7,362 bases of DNA from CAYLUN01 sp964386865 (GCA_964386865.1 CAYLUN010000171.1:1-7362); one strand, 5' to 3'; shown: positions 1 through 7,196, counted from the stretch's first letter. Notes: generated from the letters alone by a model not told the origin. Numbers and translations are program-made.

Positions 1-1
1 G

Positions 2-718
2 GCGGGCGCGCAGCTCATCGACGCGATCGTGAAGCTGCACAAGAACGTGATCGTCTCAGGCGCGACCTCGTCGGGCAAGACCTCGGTGCTGAACGTGCTG
101 AGCGCCTTCATCCCCGAAAACGAGCGCATCCTCGTGATCGAAGATTCCAGCGAGCTCCAGCTCCAGCAGCGCCACACGGTCTGCTTCGAGACGCGCAAGC
201 CGGACAAGAACGGCAACGGCGAGGTCACGATCCGCGATTTGATCCACTCCTCGCTACGCCTGCGCCCCGACCGGCTGGTCATCGGCGAAATCCGCGGGGG
301 CGAGGCGCTCGACCTGTTGCAGGCGCTGAACACCGGCCACGCGGGCAGCATGTCGACCATTCACGCCAACAGCTCGATCGACTGCCTCTCGCGCCTCGAA
401 ACCTGCTCGCTGCTCAGCGGCATCGACATCCCGCTCACGGCGCTGCGCGCCCAGGTCGCCTCGGCCATCGACGCAGTCGTGCACACCGCCCGGCTCTCGG
501 ACGGCTCGCGCAAGATCGTGGCGGTCTCGGAGGTGCTGGGTCTCAAAAACGGCGAGTACGAGGTGCAGGATCTCTACGTCTACAAGATTCTGGGCATCGG
601 GCCGGACGGCAGCGTCGACGGCGCGTTCACAGGCACCGGGTGCCCGCCCACGTTCCTGAGTGACGCGCGCCTGCGCAAGCTGCCGCTGGACGAAACGATG
701 TTCGTGGCGACGGCTTAG
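2..718 (+). CDS. CpaF/TadA-like secretion ATPase, C-terminal part (5'-truncated by window edge)
   Basis: The frame is open from base 2 to the TAG at 716-718 and gives 238 residues with no start in view. A GTG at 29 is an internal valine, because the conserved fold continues upstream of it. In this frame the Walker A motif GATSSGKTS lies at residues 20-28, the Asp box VIEDSSEL at about 45-52, the Walker B-type segment RLVIGEIRGGEA at 91-102, and the His box GHAGSMSTIHA at 112-122. The tail, with a YEVQDLYVYK segment and a hydrophobic CPPTFLSD stretch, matches the usual CpaF C-terminus. CpaF proteins are hexameric cytoplasmic ATPases that power Tad pilus or type II/IV-like secretion at the inner membrane. 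They are usually 400-550 residues, so about half is present. The missing N-terminal half could include an FHA domain, as in some relatives, but that cannot be seen. Family assignment is secure; the exact machine is not. The gene converges on the kinase gene and their stop codons overlap. Confidence 0.93.
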   Translation, partial: AGAQLIDAIVKLHKNVIVSGATSSGKTSVLNVLSAFIPENERILVIEDSSELQLQQRHTVCFETRKPDKNGNGEVTIRDLIHSSLRLRPDRLVIGEIRGGEALDLLQALNTGHAGSMSTIHANSSIDCLSRLETCSLLSGIDIPLTALRAQVASAIDAVVHTARLSDGSRKIVAVSEVLGLKNGEYEVQDLYVYKILGIGPDGSVDGAFTGTGCPPTFLSDARLRKLPLDETMFVATA

Positions 719-3700
719 AAACCGAAGAGCGATTTCTTGATCTCCTTCTCGAGAAGGATGTCGACCTTGCGGGTCTCGCCGGGGCGCACTTTGTAGTACT
801 GCTGCACCGGCTTGTAGCCCGCGCACGTCACCGTGACTTTGTGGTTCTCATTCGGCGTGACCTCGACACGGCCCGGCTCGGTCGGTTTGTCGTCCACCAG
901 CACGGTGGCGGTTTTGGGCGAGAGGGCGATCTCAAGCACAGCCGCGCCGGTGGCTGCGGGCGGCGTGACCGGTATGGCCGGTTCCGCTGCCGCGGCCTTG
1001 ACGGGCGCGGTGACGGGCGGCGCGGCCGGTTTGGCCGGTTCCGTTACCGCGGCCTTGACGGGCGGCGCGACCGTCGGTTCGGCGGGTTTCTCGGTTTCCA
1101 AGTCGAGCGCGCTGAGCGTCCGCTCGATGCCACCGGAGCGGGGCAGCTTGATGGTCTCGATGCGCGAGCGGAAGCGGTTGCCGCTATCGACGCTGACCAA
1201 GACCGTGAGCGACTCGCCGGGCACGGGCAGGACCCATTCCTTAGCTTCGCCGCCGAGGAGCGTCATCTTCTTGATCTCCTTAGCCGAAACCTGCACGGTG
1301 CTGCCGCTTTGGTTGACCAGGCGCAGCAGGCAGACCGCCTTCTGCTGGGCGAGGGCCGTGCGCAAGGTGGCGGCGTCGCCGAAGAGCGCGTCCGCTGCGG
1401 CGTTGCCGAGGACGGCGTCAGCGACGTTCAGGCGCTGGCCGCGCTGATCCAGCGGATCCTTCTGCGCGAGGGTCGTTTCCAGCAGCTTTGCGTACGCGCC
1501 GCGCGTCGCCACCCATTTGGCTTTGAGGGCGGCGTCGGCCAGCAGGTCGGGGGTGACGCCCGCGAGCAGACCGACGCCGTCGGCGCAGTCGGCCAGCAGG
1601 CCCTTGCCGATGCGTCCGTCGAGGTCGTCCAGCCGTTTGCCGGCCTCGGCCGCCTTGGCGGCCAACGCGGCCCGAGCGTCTTGCTCGGCCTTGGCCTGGG
1701 CCGCGGCGATGCGCTCGGCTTCGGCCTTGGCCTTTTCAGCGGCGATACGATCAGCCTCTGCTTGGTCAGCGGCTGCTTTGTCAGCGGCGGCCTTGTCAGC
1801 GGCGGCCTTGTCAGCGATCAGCCGGCTTGCCTCGGCTTGGGCGGCCGCGCGCGCGTTGGCCTCGCGGTCGGCTTTTTCGGTGGCGAGTTGTGCGGTCTCT
1901 GAGGCGGGCGGCGCGGCCTCACGTTTGGCGGGCTCGGTGCTCGTCTTCGCGGTGTCGGCAGTTGACGCGCCGGAGTCGGCGAGGGGCTCGCGGACGGGGG
2001 CGCCGCGGTCGCGCGTGGCAAGCCAGACGCCGCCGAGCGCCAGCGCCAGGATGGCCGCCGCGCTACCGCCCATGAGCGCGAGGCGTCTCGCCTGGCGGTG
2101 GCCGGACTCCTGCCGGCCGGCGGCGATCTGGTTGACGGCGTCCGACAGGGCGCCGCTGGCTAGATCGAACGGGCGCGTGCCGAGCGTGACACCCGGCTCC
2201 TGCGCGGAGCCGGCCCCGCTGGAAAAGGTGGCCATGGTGACCTCGCCCGCGTCAAAGGCATCGTCGTGGCACGCATGAGCGGACTCCGGCTTGATGGCGT
2301 CCTCGAGCGCGCCTCGCATATCGTCGGCGCTGCGGTAACGGGACTCGGGCTTATCGGAGAGCGCGCGCGCGATCACCGTCTTCAGGCGCGGGTGCTGAGC
2401 GAACGCGTCGGCATCGAAAGCGATCGCCGGCGGCTTGCGGAGGCGGTCCTGGAAGGCGAGCCACGCGGAGTTCAGATCCGTCGGCAGGCGCCCGAAAACC
2501 GGTTTGCCGACGAGGGACTCGTAGAGGCAGAGGCCGAGCGCGTAAAGGTCGGACTGGGGCGAGCCGCGGTCATTGCCGGTCTCGGCGAACTCGGGCGCCA
2601 TATAGTCCAGCGTGCCGGGGACGCCGCCGACCGTGACGGTGCCGCTCACGTCGCGGGCCACGCCAAGGTCGAAGATCTTGCCGTTGCCGGGCTGGCCCAT
2701 GGGGGCGTAGAGGTTGCCGGGCTTGATGTCGCGGTGAATGATGGGTTTGGCGCTGCTGTGGAGGAACTGGAGCGCGGAGAGATAGCCGGCGAACAGCGGA
2801 ATCGCCTCCGCGACCTCCAGCTTGCCCTCGTGCTTGATGCGGTGGCGCAGGGTCCAGCCGGGCATGCCCTCGAGGAACTCCATGACGAGGAAGAACTGCT
2901 TCTCGCCGGCCGTGCCGTCGAGCGTCATAAAATCGACGTACTTGACGAGGTTCGGGTGCGGGTACTGCTGGAGGATCTTAGCCTCTTTGACGAAGCGGTC
3001 GGACTGCTTCTCGGAGAAGAGGAACTTGACCGCGACCAGCAGGCCGTCGCTGACGCGGCGGGCCTTGAAGACCTCGCCGAAGCCGCCGCGGCCGAGCACG
3101 GCGAGCAGCTCGTACTCGTCCTTGTTCTTGTGCCGGATGCGGCGGTAGCGGATCTTGCGGAACTCCTCCAGCATGGCGGCGAAGGAGGCGAAGCGCTCCT
3201 CACGCTTGACGGCGAGGCACTTGGACACGAAGGGCTTGGCGTTGCTGAGCACGCGGAACACGCCGGGCCGGAACGAGGGAACGGGCGCGGCGTTGGTGCG
3301 CCAGCGGTTGAGGTAGCCGATGTGGGCGGTGTCGCCGAGGGCCTCGTACGGGAGCGACCCGGTGAGGGCCTGGTAGAAACAGACGCCCAGGCTGAAGACG
3401 TCGGAGACCTCGTCGCCGCGAAACCCGTTGATCGAGATGAAGTCGGGCGCCATGTAGTCGAAGGTGCCCTTCCAGCCGGCCGTGCTCATCTGCCCGCTGT
3501 CGTCGCGGCGGGCGATGTCGAAATCGATGAGCTTGGCCTGCCCGTCCTGGGTGATGAAGATGTTGGAGGGCTTGAGGTCGCGGTGGGTGACGCCGCGCTC
3601 GCGGGCGTGCATGAGGCCCGCGAGGCACTGCTCGAAGATCTGCTCGACCTGCGGCCAAGGCAGCCCGGAGCTGGCCTTCTTGAGGCGCTCGTTCAGAGGC

Positions 3701-4017
3701 TCGCCCTCGAGCAGTTCCATCACGAGGCACTGCGCCTCGTCCCACTCGCCGGCGTGCCAGGAGAAGCAGTCGCGGTAGCTGACGATGTGAGTGTGCGACA
3801 GGCGGCGCAGGATCTCGGCCTGCTCCTGAAACTTGAGCCGGATCTTCTCGTCCTCGCCGGTGATGCGTACGACCTTGAGGGCGACCTCCTCGCCGAGTTT
3901 GACATGCGGCAGCGTGTCCGAGACGCAGCGAGCCCGGTAGACGCGACCCTGCGCGCCGTCGCCGATGAGGGCCACCAGCTCGTAATCGCCGATCCGCTCG
4001 TTGCCGTTCTCGCCCAT
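715..4017 (-). CDS. Tandem-domain Ser/Thr protein kinase, single transmembrane segment, PEGA-like C-terminus
   Basis: This 1100-residue membrane protein should phosphorylate Ser/Thr residues of cytoplasmic targets. Kinase domain 1 (about 11-290) has glycine loop GDGAQG (19-24), VALK lysine K48, HRDLKPSN (145-152) and DFD (165-167) in place of DFG. The αC glutamate position is Q66, and APE reads APD. Kinase domain 2 (about 301-575) has GRGGFG (309-314), K331, E345, HRDIKPGN (428-435), DLG (450-452) and intact APE (474-476). One membrane segment (about 645-667) follows the basic QARR stretch, so the kinases face the cytoplasm. Outside lie an Ala/Lys/Glu-rich TolA-like helix (about 707-795), an unassigned region (796-975), a Pro/Ala linker and a PEGA-like β domain (about 1025-1092, with VLVDDKP and AGYKP). 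The ATG at 4017 begins 10 bases after the phosphatase stop and has an AGGA sequence 8 bases upstream. Kinase identity is certain; the substrate is unknown. Confidence 0.95.
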   Translation of the reverse strand: MGENGNERIGDYELVALIGDGAQGRVYRARCVSDTLPHVKLGEEVALKVVRITGEDEKIRLKFQEQAEILRRLSHTHIVSYRDCFSWHAGEWDEAQCLVMELLEGEPLNERLKKASSGLPWPQVEQIFEQCLAGLMHARERGVTHRDLKPSNIFITQDGQAKLIDFDIARRDDSGQMSTAGWKGTFDYMAPDFISINGFRGDEVSDVFSLGVCFYQALTGSLPYEALGDTAHIGYLNRWRTNAAPVPSFRPGVFRVLSNAKPFVSKCLAVKREERFASFAAMLEEFRKIRYRRIRHKNKDEYELLAVLGRGGFGEVFKARRVSDGLLVAVKFLFSEKQSDRFVKEAKILQQYPHPNLVKYVDFMTLDGTAGEKQFFLVMEFLEGMPGWTLRHRIKHEGKLEVAEAIPLFAGYLSALQFLHSSAKPIIHRDIKPGNLYAPMGQPGNGKIFDLGVARDVSGTVTVGGVPGTLDYMAPEFAETGNDRGSPQSDLYALGLCLYESLVGKPVFGRLPTDLNSAWLAFQDRLRKPPAIAFDADAFAQHPRLKTVIARALSDKPESRYRSADDMRGALEDAIKPESAHACHDDAFDAGEVTMATFSSGAGSAQEPGVTLGTRPFDLASGALSDAVNQIAAGRQESGHRQARRLALMGGSAAAILALALGGVWLATRDRGAPVREPLADSGASTADTAKTSTEPAKREAAPPASETAQLATEKADREANARAAAQAEASRLIADKAAADKAAADKAAADQAEADRIAAEKAKAEAERIAAAQAKAEQDARAALAAKAAEAGKRLDDLDGRIGKGLLADCADGVGLLAGVTPDLLADAALKAKWVATRGAYAKLLETTLAQKDPLDQRGQRLNVADAVLGNAAADALFGDAATLRTALAQQKAVCLLRLVNQSGSTVQVSAKEIKKMTLLGGEAKEWVLPVPGESLTVLVSVDSGNRFRSRIETIKLPRSGGIERTLSALDLETEKPAEPTVAPPVKAAVTEPAKPAAPPVTAPVKAAAAEPAIPVTPPAATGAAVLEIALSPKTATVLVDDKPTEPGRVEVTPNENHKVTVTCAGYKPVQQYYKVRPGETRKVDILLEKEIKKSLFGF
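965..1078 (-). repeat. 57-base direct repeat in the Pro/Ala linker of the kinase
   Basis: Two adjacent copies start with GGCCGGTTCC at 976 and 1033, a spacing of 57 bases, and share a further near-identical GCGGCCTTGACGGGCG core. They encode a 19-residue PVKAA...EPA linker unit just before the PEGA-like domain. Copy boundaries are approximate. Confidence 0.7.
1751..1810 (-). repeat. 15-base tandem repeat in the kinase's helical arm
   Basis: On the + strand the unit is TCAGCGGCGGCCTTG, exact at 1781-1795 and 1796-1810. It has one close copy at 1766-1780 and one diverged copy at 1751-1765. It encodes repeated ADKAA pentapeptides in the extracytoplasmic Ala-rich helix, so copy changes would lengthen or shorten the helix by five residues without shifting the frame. 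Confidence 0.85.
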
Positions 4018-4025
4018 ACCATCAA

Positions 4026-4029
4026 TCCT
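4026..4029 (-). promoter_or_regulatory. Weak ribosome binding site of the kinase gene, overlapping the phosphatase stop codon
   Basis: The complement reads TAGGATTGATGGTATG: the AGGA shares two bases with the TAG stop of the phosphatase gene and lies 8 bases before the kinase ATG. The match is short, so kinase translation may depend on ribosomes finishing the phosphatase (inferred coupling). Confidence 0.5.
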
Positions 4030-5212
4030 ACTTGCTGAAGATGAAGAACCATGCCGCCGTCGCGCACGCGAGCCCCAACAGGCTCAGCACCACCAGCAGG
4101 TGAGAGGGCCCACGTGCCGGCGTAGCCGCCTCGACGGTCGCAGTCTGGGCCTCCTCCTCGACCGGCTCGGCAATGGCCCGCGCGGCCGGCACGGGCGTAC
4201 CCGGCGTGTGGCCGTCGCCCGACGGCGGCGTGGGCGGGGTCTGCGGCGTCCTGGGGGACGAGGCGGATAGTTCCGGAGGCGTGATACCCTCGCCCTCGAA
4301 CCTCCCGGAGTCGAGGGTCTGGCCGGTGTTGGCCGTCTGGCCCGTCTCGCGCTCCTCGGCCGCGGCCGCCGCAGGGCCGGCTGCGGGCGGCTGCTCGGAC
4401 GGCTGCTCCAGCAGGCGCGTCTGCGCAGGGGTCTCCATGGTCGGTCCGGCCGGCAGCTCGGCCGCCACGCGCACCACCACGACCGACACGTTGTCCTCGC
4501 CGCCCGCTCGGAGGGCCTCGTCGAGCAGCACCCGCGCGAGCGCCTGCGCATCGTCGTCCCGGTGCTTGCGCAGCAGCTTGTGCAGGTTCTTGTCGTTGAC
4601 CATCTTGTCGAGCCCGTCCGAGCAGAGCAGGAAAAGGTCGCCCGGATGGACGTCGGTGGCCGTCTCCTCGAGTTGCACCGTGCTCTCGAGGCCGACCGCT
4701 CGCGTGATCACGCCGCGGAACATGGCGGGCAAGGTTTTGTCGTCCGCGAGGCCCGCCGCCGCCGCGACCGAGTGATCCTTGGTCATCTGTGCCAGCTTGT
4801 CCGCGCGGTATCGGTAGGCGCGGCTGTCGCCGGCGTGCAGGATCGCGGCCCGCGAGGGCGTGACGCGGTCGAAGACCAGCGTCACGACCGTGCTGCCCGT
4901 GCCGGGCGTGCCGCGCTCGTCGGAGCGGGCCTTGATCCATTGGCTGGCGCGGTTGACGGCACGCTCGACGAGCCGCGCGCTGGCGGCGGCCGTAACCGCG
5001 TAGGCCGCATCCGGCGACGCCGTGAAGGCCTCGCGTAAGGCGTCGACGGTGGCCTTGCTGGCGACCTCCCCGCCCTGCACGCCGCCCATGCCGTCGGCGA
5101 CGCAGAAGACGCCCAGCTCAGGCAGCCTCAGCACCGCATCCTCGTTGTTCTTGCGACGGCGGCCCACGTCCGTGAGGTCAGCCGAGGCGAGATACGTAAA
5201 ATTGTTGCTCAC
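4028..5212 (-). CDS. PP2C-family Ser/Thr phosphatase with C-terminal membrane anchor
   Basis: This 394-residue protein should remove phosphate from Ser/Thr residues using two Mn/Mg ions, and is the likely partner of the adjacent kinase. The PP2C catalytic domain fills residues 1-250. Visible motifs are KNNEDA with metal-ligand-type D25, VADGMGG (38-44, D40), GTGST (104-108), HAGDSRAYR (126-134), TKDHS (144-148), ITRAVG (169-174), CSDGL with D199, and GGEDNVS (237-243, D240). All expected metal-binding aspartates are present, so it should be active. Residues 256-369 are a low-complexity Pro/Thr/Ala-rich linker with many Thr-Pro pairs. A hydrophobic segment at about 370-392 ends two residues before the C-terminus, making the protein tail-anchored with its catalytic domain in the cytoplasm. 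Stp/PrpC-type phosphatases are usually about 240-270 residues without an anchor, so the tail is an addition. The start is GTG, supported by a strong GGAGG seven bases upstream. Confidence 0.95.
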   Translation of the reverse strand: MSNNFTYLASADLTDVGRRRKNNEDAVLRLPELGVFCVADGMGGVQGGEVASKATVDALREAFTASPDAAYAVTAAASARLVERAVNRASQWIKARSDERGTPGTGSTVVTLVFDRVTPSRAAILHAGDSRAYRYRADKLAQMTKDHSVAAAAGLADDKTLPAMFRGVITRAVGLESTVQLEETATDVHPGDLFLLCSDGLDKMVNDKNLHKLLRKHRDDDAQALARVLLDEALRAGGEDNVSVVVVRVAAELPAGPTMETPAQTRLLEQPSEQPPAAGPAAAAAEERETGQTANTGQTLDSGRFEGEGITPPELSASSPRTPQTPPTPPSGDGHTPGTPVPAARAIAEPVEEEAQTATVEAATPARGPSHLLVVLSLLGLACATAAWFFIFSK

Positions 5213-5219
5213 GAGTCGA

Positions 5220-5224
5220 CCTCC
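5220..5224 (-). promoter_or_regulatory. Ribosome binding site of the PP2C gene
   Basis: The complement reads GGAGG, 7 bases before the GTG start at 5212. It is the strongest Shine-Dalgarno match in the window and supports the non-ATG start. It lies wholly in the 20-base gap after the FN3 gene. Confidence 0.8.
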
Positions 5225-5232
5225 GCTGGGCG

Positions 5233-7182
5233 TTATGGGGCCTTCGGATCCACCTTCAAAGCGGCGCTCTTACCGCTTTCCTGCTTGTCCTTGTCCACGG
5301 CCGAGACGGCGACCGACACGGCTTTGGTCGGATCAGCCAGCTCCAGGCGGTACTCCGGCGCGTCCGTGGAGGCCACCAGATCCCAGCCGAGCATCTTCTT
5401 GGTCCAGACCTTGTACTGCGTGACGTCAGCCTGCTTGGACGGCTGCCAGGTGAGCCGGATGGCGCCGCCGTCGGGCTGCGCCGCCAGAGCCTCTGGCGCA
5501 TCGGGAAGCGCCTTCGAGCGGCCCTCGGCAACCTCGGACCACGCGCTTTCCAGCCCCTCCTTATCCAGCGCTTTGACGCGGTAGTAGCGGATCTGAGCCG
5601 GCGCCAGGTCCAGCTCGTCGGTGGTGAGCGCCGCGCCCCCGTCCGCATGGACGACGGCGAGCTTGCGGAAGCCGTCCTCCGGCCGCTTGGAGGACTCGAT
5701 CAGATAGCCGTTGACATCGCGCTCAGGGTTGGGCTTCCACGTGAGGCGCACGGCGAGGGCCAGGTTCGTGGTCACGACGAGGCCGGCAGGCGGCACGGGA
5801 ATAACCTTGGTCTTGGCCAGCACTGAACCCGAAGCGGAGGAGCGGACGCTGCCGGTGTTGAAGGCGATGACCTTGTACTGGTATTCGGTGCCGTCCGTGA
5901 GCAGGCCCAGCTGGGTGTTGTCCTTCTCGCCGCCCCGGTCTAGGAAACTCGTGATGTCGCGGCGGCTGAGCCGCGCGATCTGAGCCCAGTCGTCCGCGCC
6001 GGCCGTGGACCGCCACACCTCGTAGCCGACCACGGCGGTATCGGGCGAGGCCACCCACGAGACAGGCACTTCGCGGGGCCGCGCAGAGACCGTGGTCACC
6101 TGCTGCACCTCGGGGGGCACGGCCCGCGTGAGGGCGCGCACGGTCTCGGAGTCCGCGCTCTCGGCGGTCACGCCGTTCACCGCGCGGACACGGTAGAAGT
6201 ACGTGCCCTCGTCCTCGAGGCTGCCGGGGTTGCCGCCACCGTCGGTGTACTGCGTGACGGTGCGCCCGGTCACCTCGCCGATCTTCACGAAAGGACCTTC
6301 GGCGGCGCGGGCCTGATAGATGTCGTAGCGGATGACGTCGCTCTCGGGGCTGGCCTGCCAGGTGAGCGGCACGCAGCGCACCTCGTCCGAGACCGCGGCG
6401 GGCTTGAGCGGCGCGGCGGGCGGCGGCAGCGTCAGCACCTTGACGGGCGCGGAAGGCACGCTCTCGGAGGCGACGCGGTTGACGCTGACCACCCGGTAGA
6501 AATACGCGGAGCTGTCCTTGAGTGTCGAAGCGGGCGTTCCGCCGTCGACGAACGTCGGCTCGCGCACCTCGCCCACCTTCGCGTACGCGTCGGGCTGCTC
6601 GACCGGCGTTCGTTCGACGCGGTAGGTGGTGACGCCCTCGGAGGCCGAGAGCGGCCACGACACCGTGACCGCGCGCGAGCCGGTGGCCTCGGCCTTGACG
6701 GAGGCGGGCGGCACGGGTGGCGGCGCGGTCACGGTCTTGACGGGCGGCGTCGGCTCGCTCGCCACGCCGGTCTTGTCGATCAGCGCGCTCAGGCGGTAGT
6801 AGTAGGTCGCGCTGTCCTTGAGCCGGGTCTCCGGCGCGAGGCCGTCGGTGTACGTCAGCCTGTCGGGCGAGACGTCGGCCACCCACACGTACGGCCCCTC
6901 CAACAGCTCGGCGCGTTCGACGCGGTACCGGAAAACCTGCTCGATGGGCTGGCTCCACGAGAGAACGGCTGACCGCAGTCCGTTGGCGGTGACCGATACG
7001 CCTTCCGGCTTGCCGTGCGCCACGATCTGGATGGGTGTGAGCGGCGCGGCGGCGGCGTCCGAACCGTCGGAAAGGCCTGTGGACAGTCGGCAACCGGAGA
7101 CCAACGTCAGGCAACAGAGGGCCCCGCCGACCCCTACGATCACACGTGACCTGTGTATCCGTTCAGCTCCTGGGTTAGACAT
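5233..7182 (-). CDS. Six-repeat fibronectin type III lipoprotein
   Basis: This 649-residue predicted lipoprotein has a basic N-terminus (RIHRSR), a hydrophobic stretch and a lipobox LVSGC, with lipidated Cys31. Six fibronectin type III-like repeats of 90-105 residues follow, at about 53-152, 158-252, 254-354, 356-460, 462-556 and 560-647. Each has a VxxxWxxS/P-type strand, a YxVxR/YxIxx strand and a YYYRxxAxx-type strand. No enzymatic motif is seen, so it probably acts as an adhesive, scaffold or ligand-binding protein in the periplasm or at the outer membrane. Position 2 after the cysteine is Arg, not the Asp typical of inner-membrane retention in enterobacteria. I chose the ATG at 7182 because GAGGAG lies 9 bases upstream and the signal peptide begins there. 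A GTG at 7242 would add 20 residues in front of the signal peptide and has no ribosome site. It is the first gene of the unit, 20 bases before the phosphatase gene. Confidence 0.9.
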   Translation of the reverse strand: MSNPGAERIHRSRVIVGVGGALCCLTLVSGCRLSTGLSDGSDAAAAPLTPIQIVAHGKPEGVSVTANGLRSAVLSWSQPIEQVFRYRVERAELLEGPYVWVADVSPDRLTYTDGLAPETRLKDSATYYYRLSALIDKTGVASEPTPPVKTVTAPPPVPPASVKAEATGSRAVTVSWPLSASEGVTTYRVERTPVEQPDAYAKVGEVREPTFVDGGTPASTLKDSSAYFYRVVSVNRVASESVPSAPVKVLTLPPPAAPLKPAAVSDEVRCVPLTWQASPESDVIRYDIYQARAAEGPFVKIGEVTGRTVTQYTDGGGNPGSLEDEGTYFYRVRAVNGVTAESADSETVRALTRAVPPEVQQVTTVSARPREVPVSWVASPDTAVVGYEVWRSTAGADDWAQIARLSRRDITSFLDRGGEKDNTQLGLLTDGTEYQYKVIAFNTGSVRSSASGSVLAKTKVIPVPPAGLVVTTNLALAVRLTWKPNPERDVNGYLIESSKRPEDGFRKLAVVHADGGAALTTDELDLAPAQIRYYRVKALDKEGLESAWSEVAEGRSKALPDAPEALAAQPDGGAIRLTWQPSKQADVTQYKVWTKKMLGWDLVASTDAPEYRLELADPTKAVSVAVSAVDKDKQESGKSAALKVDPKAP

Positions 7183-7191
7183 ATCCGAACT

Positions 7192-7196
7192 CTCCT
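7192..7196 (-). promoter_or_regulatory. Ribosome binding site of the FN3 lipoprotein gene
   Basis: The complement reads AGGAG within GAGGAGA, 9 bases before the ATG at 7182. It decides the start: the upstream in-frame GTG at 7242 has no purine-rich sequence before it, and the signal peptide is correctly N-terminal only from 7182. Confidence 0.75.

Noticed and set aside
29..718. GTG at 29 as the real start of the ATPase
   Set aside because: The same frame is open to the left edge, and the family needs an N-terminal half before the Walker A motif. A start here would leave only 19 residues to the Walker A end and a truncated fold.
743..758. Perfect 16-base palindrome TCCTTCTCGAGAAGGA near the end of the kinase gene, considered as a terminator for the ATPase
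   Set aside because: It has no loop and no T-run after it, and it encodes an ordinary LLEKE stretch of the kinase's last strand. Most likely it is a coincidence of codon choice.
841..2278. Long + strand open frames opposite the 3' part of the kinase gene
   Set aside because: Their Ala/Ser/Gly- or Arg/Gly-rich products mirror the Ala/Lys-rich helix and Pro/Ala linker of the kinase. They have no domain, no signal and no ribosome site.
2266..4038. Open frame of 590 codons on the + strand, opposite the kinase domains
   Set aside because: It lies wholly antisense to conserved kinase motifs (glycine loops, HRD, activation loops). Its product is rich in Leu, Ala, Glu and Val with no recognisable domain, as expected for a mirror frame in GC-rich DNA. 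It has no ribosome site or operon context.
3720..4940. Open frame of 406 codons on the - strand across the phosphatase-kinase junction
   Set aside because: It is out of frame with the PP2C motifs and the kinase start and gives an Arg/Gly/Ala-rich product. It would overlap two clearly real genes almost completely.
5723..7114. Open frame of 463 codons on the - strand inside the FN3 gene
   Set aside because: It is a shifted frame with an Arg-rich, low-complexity product. The overlapping frame has a signal peptide, lipobox and six FN3 repeats.
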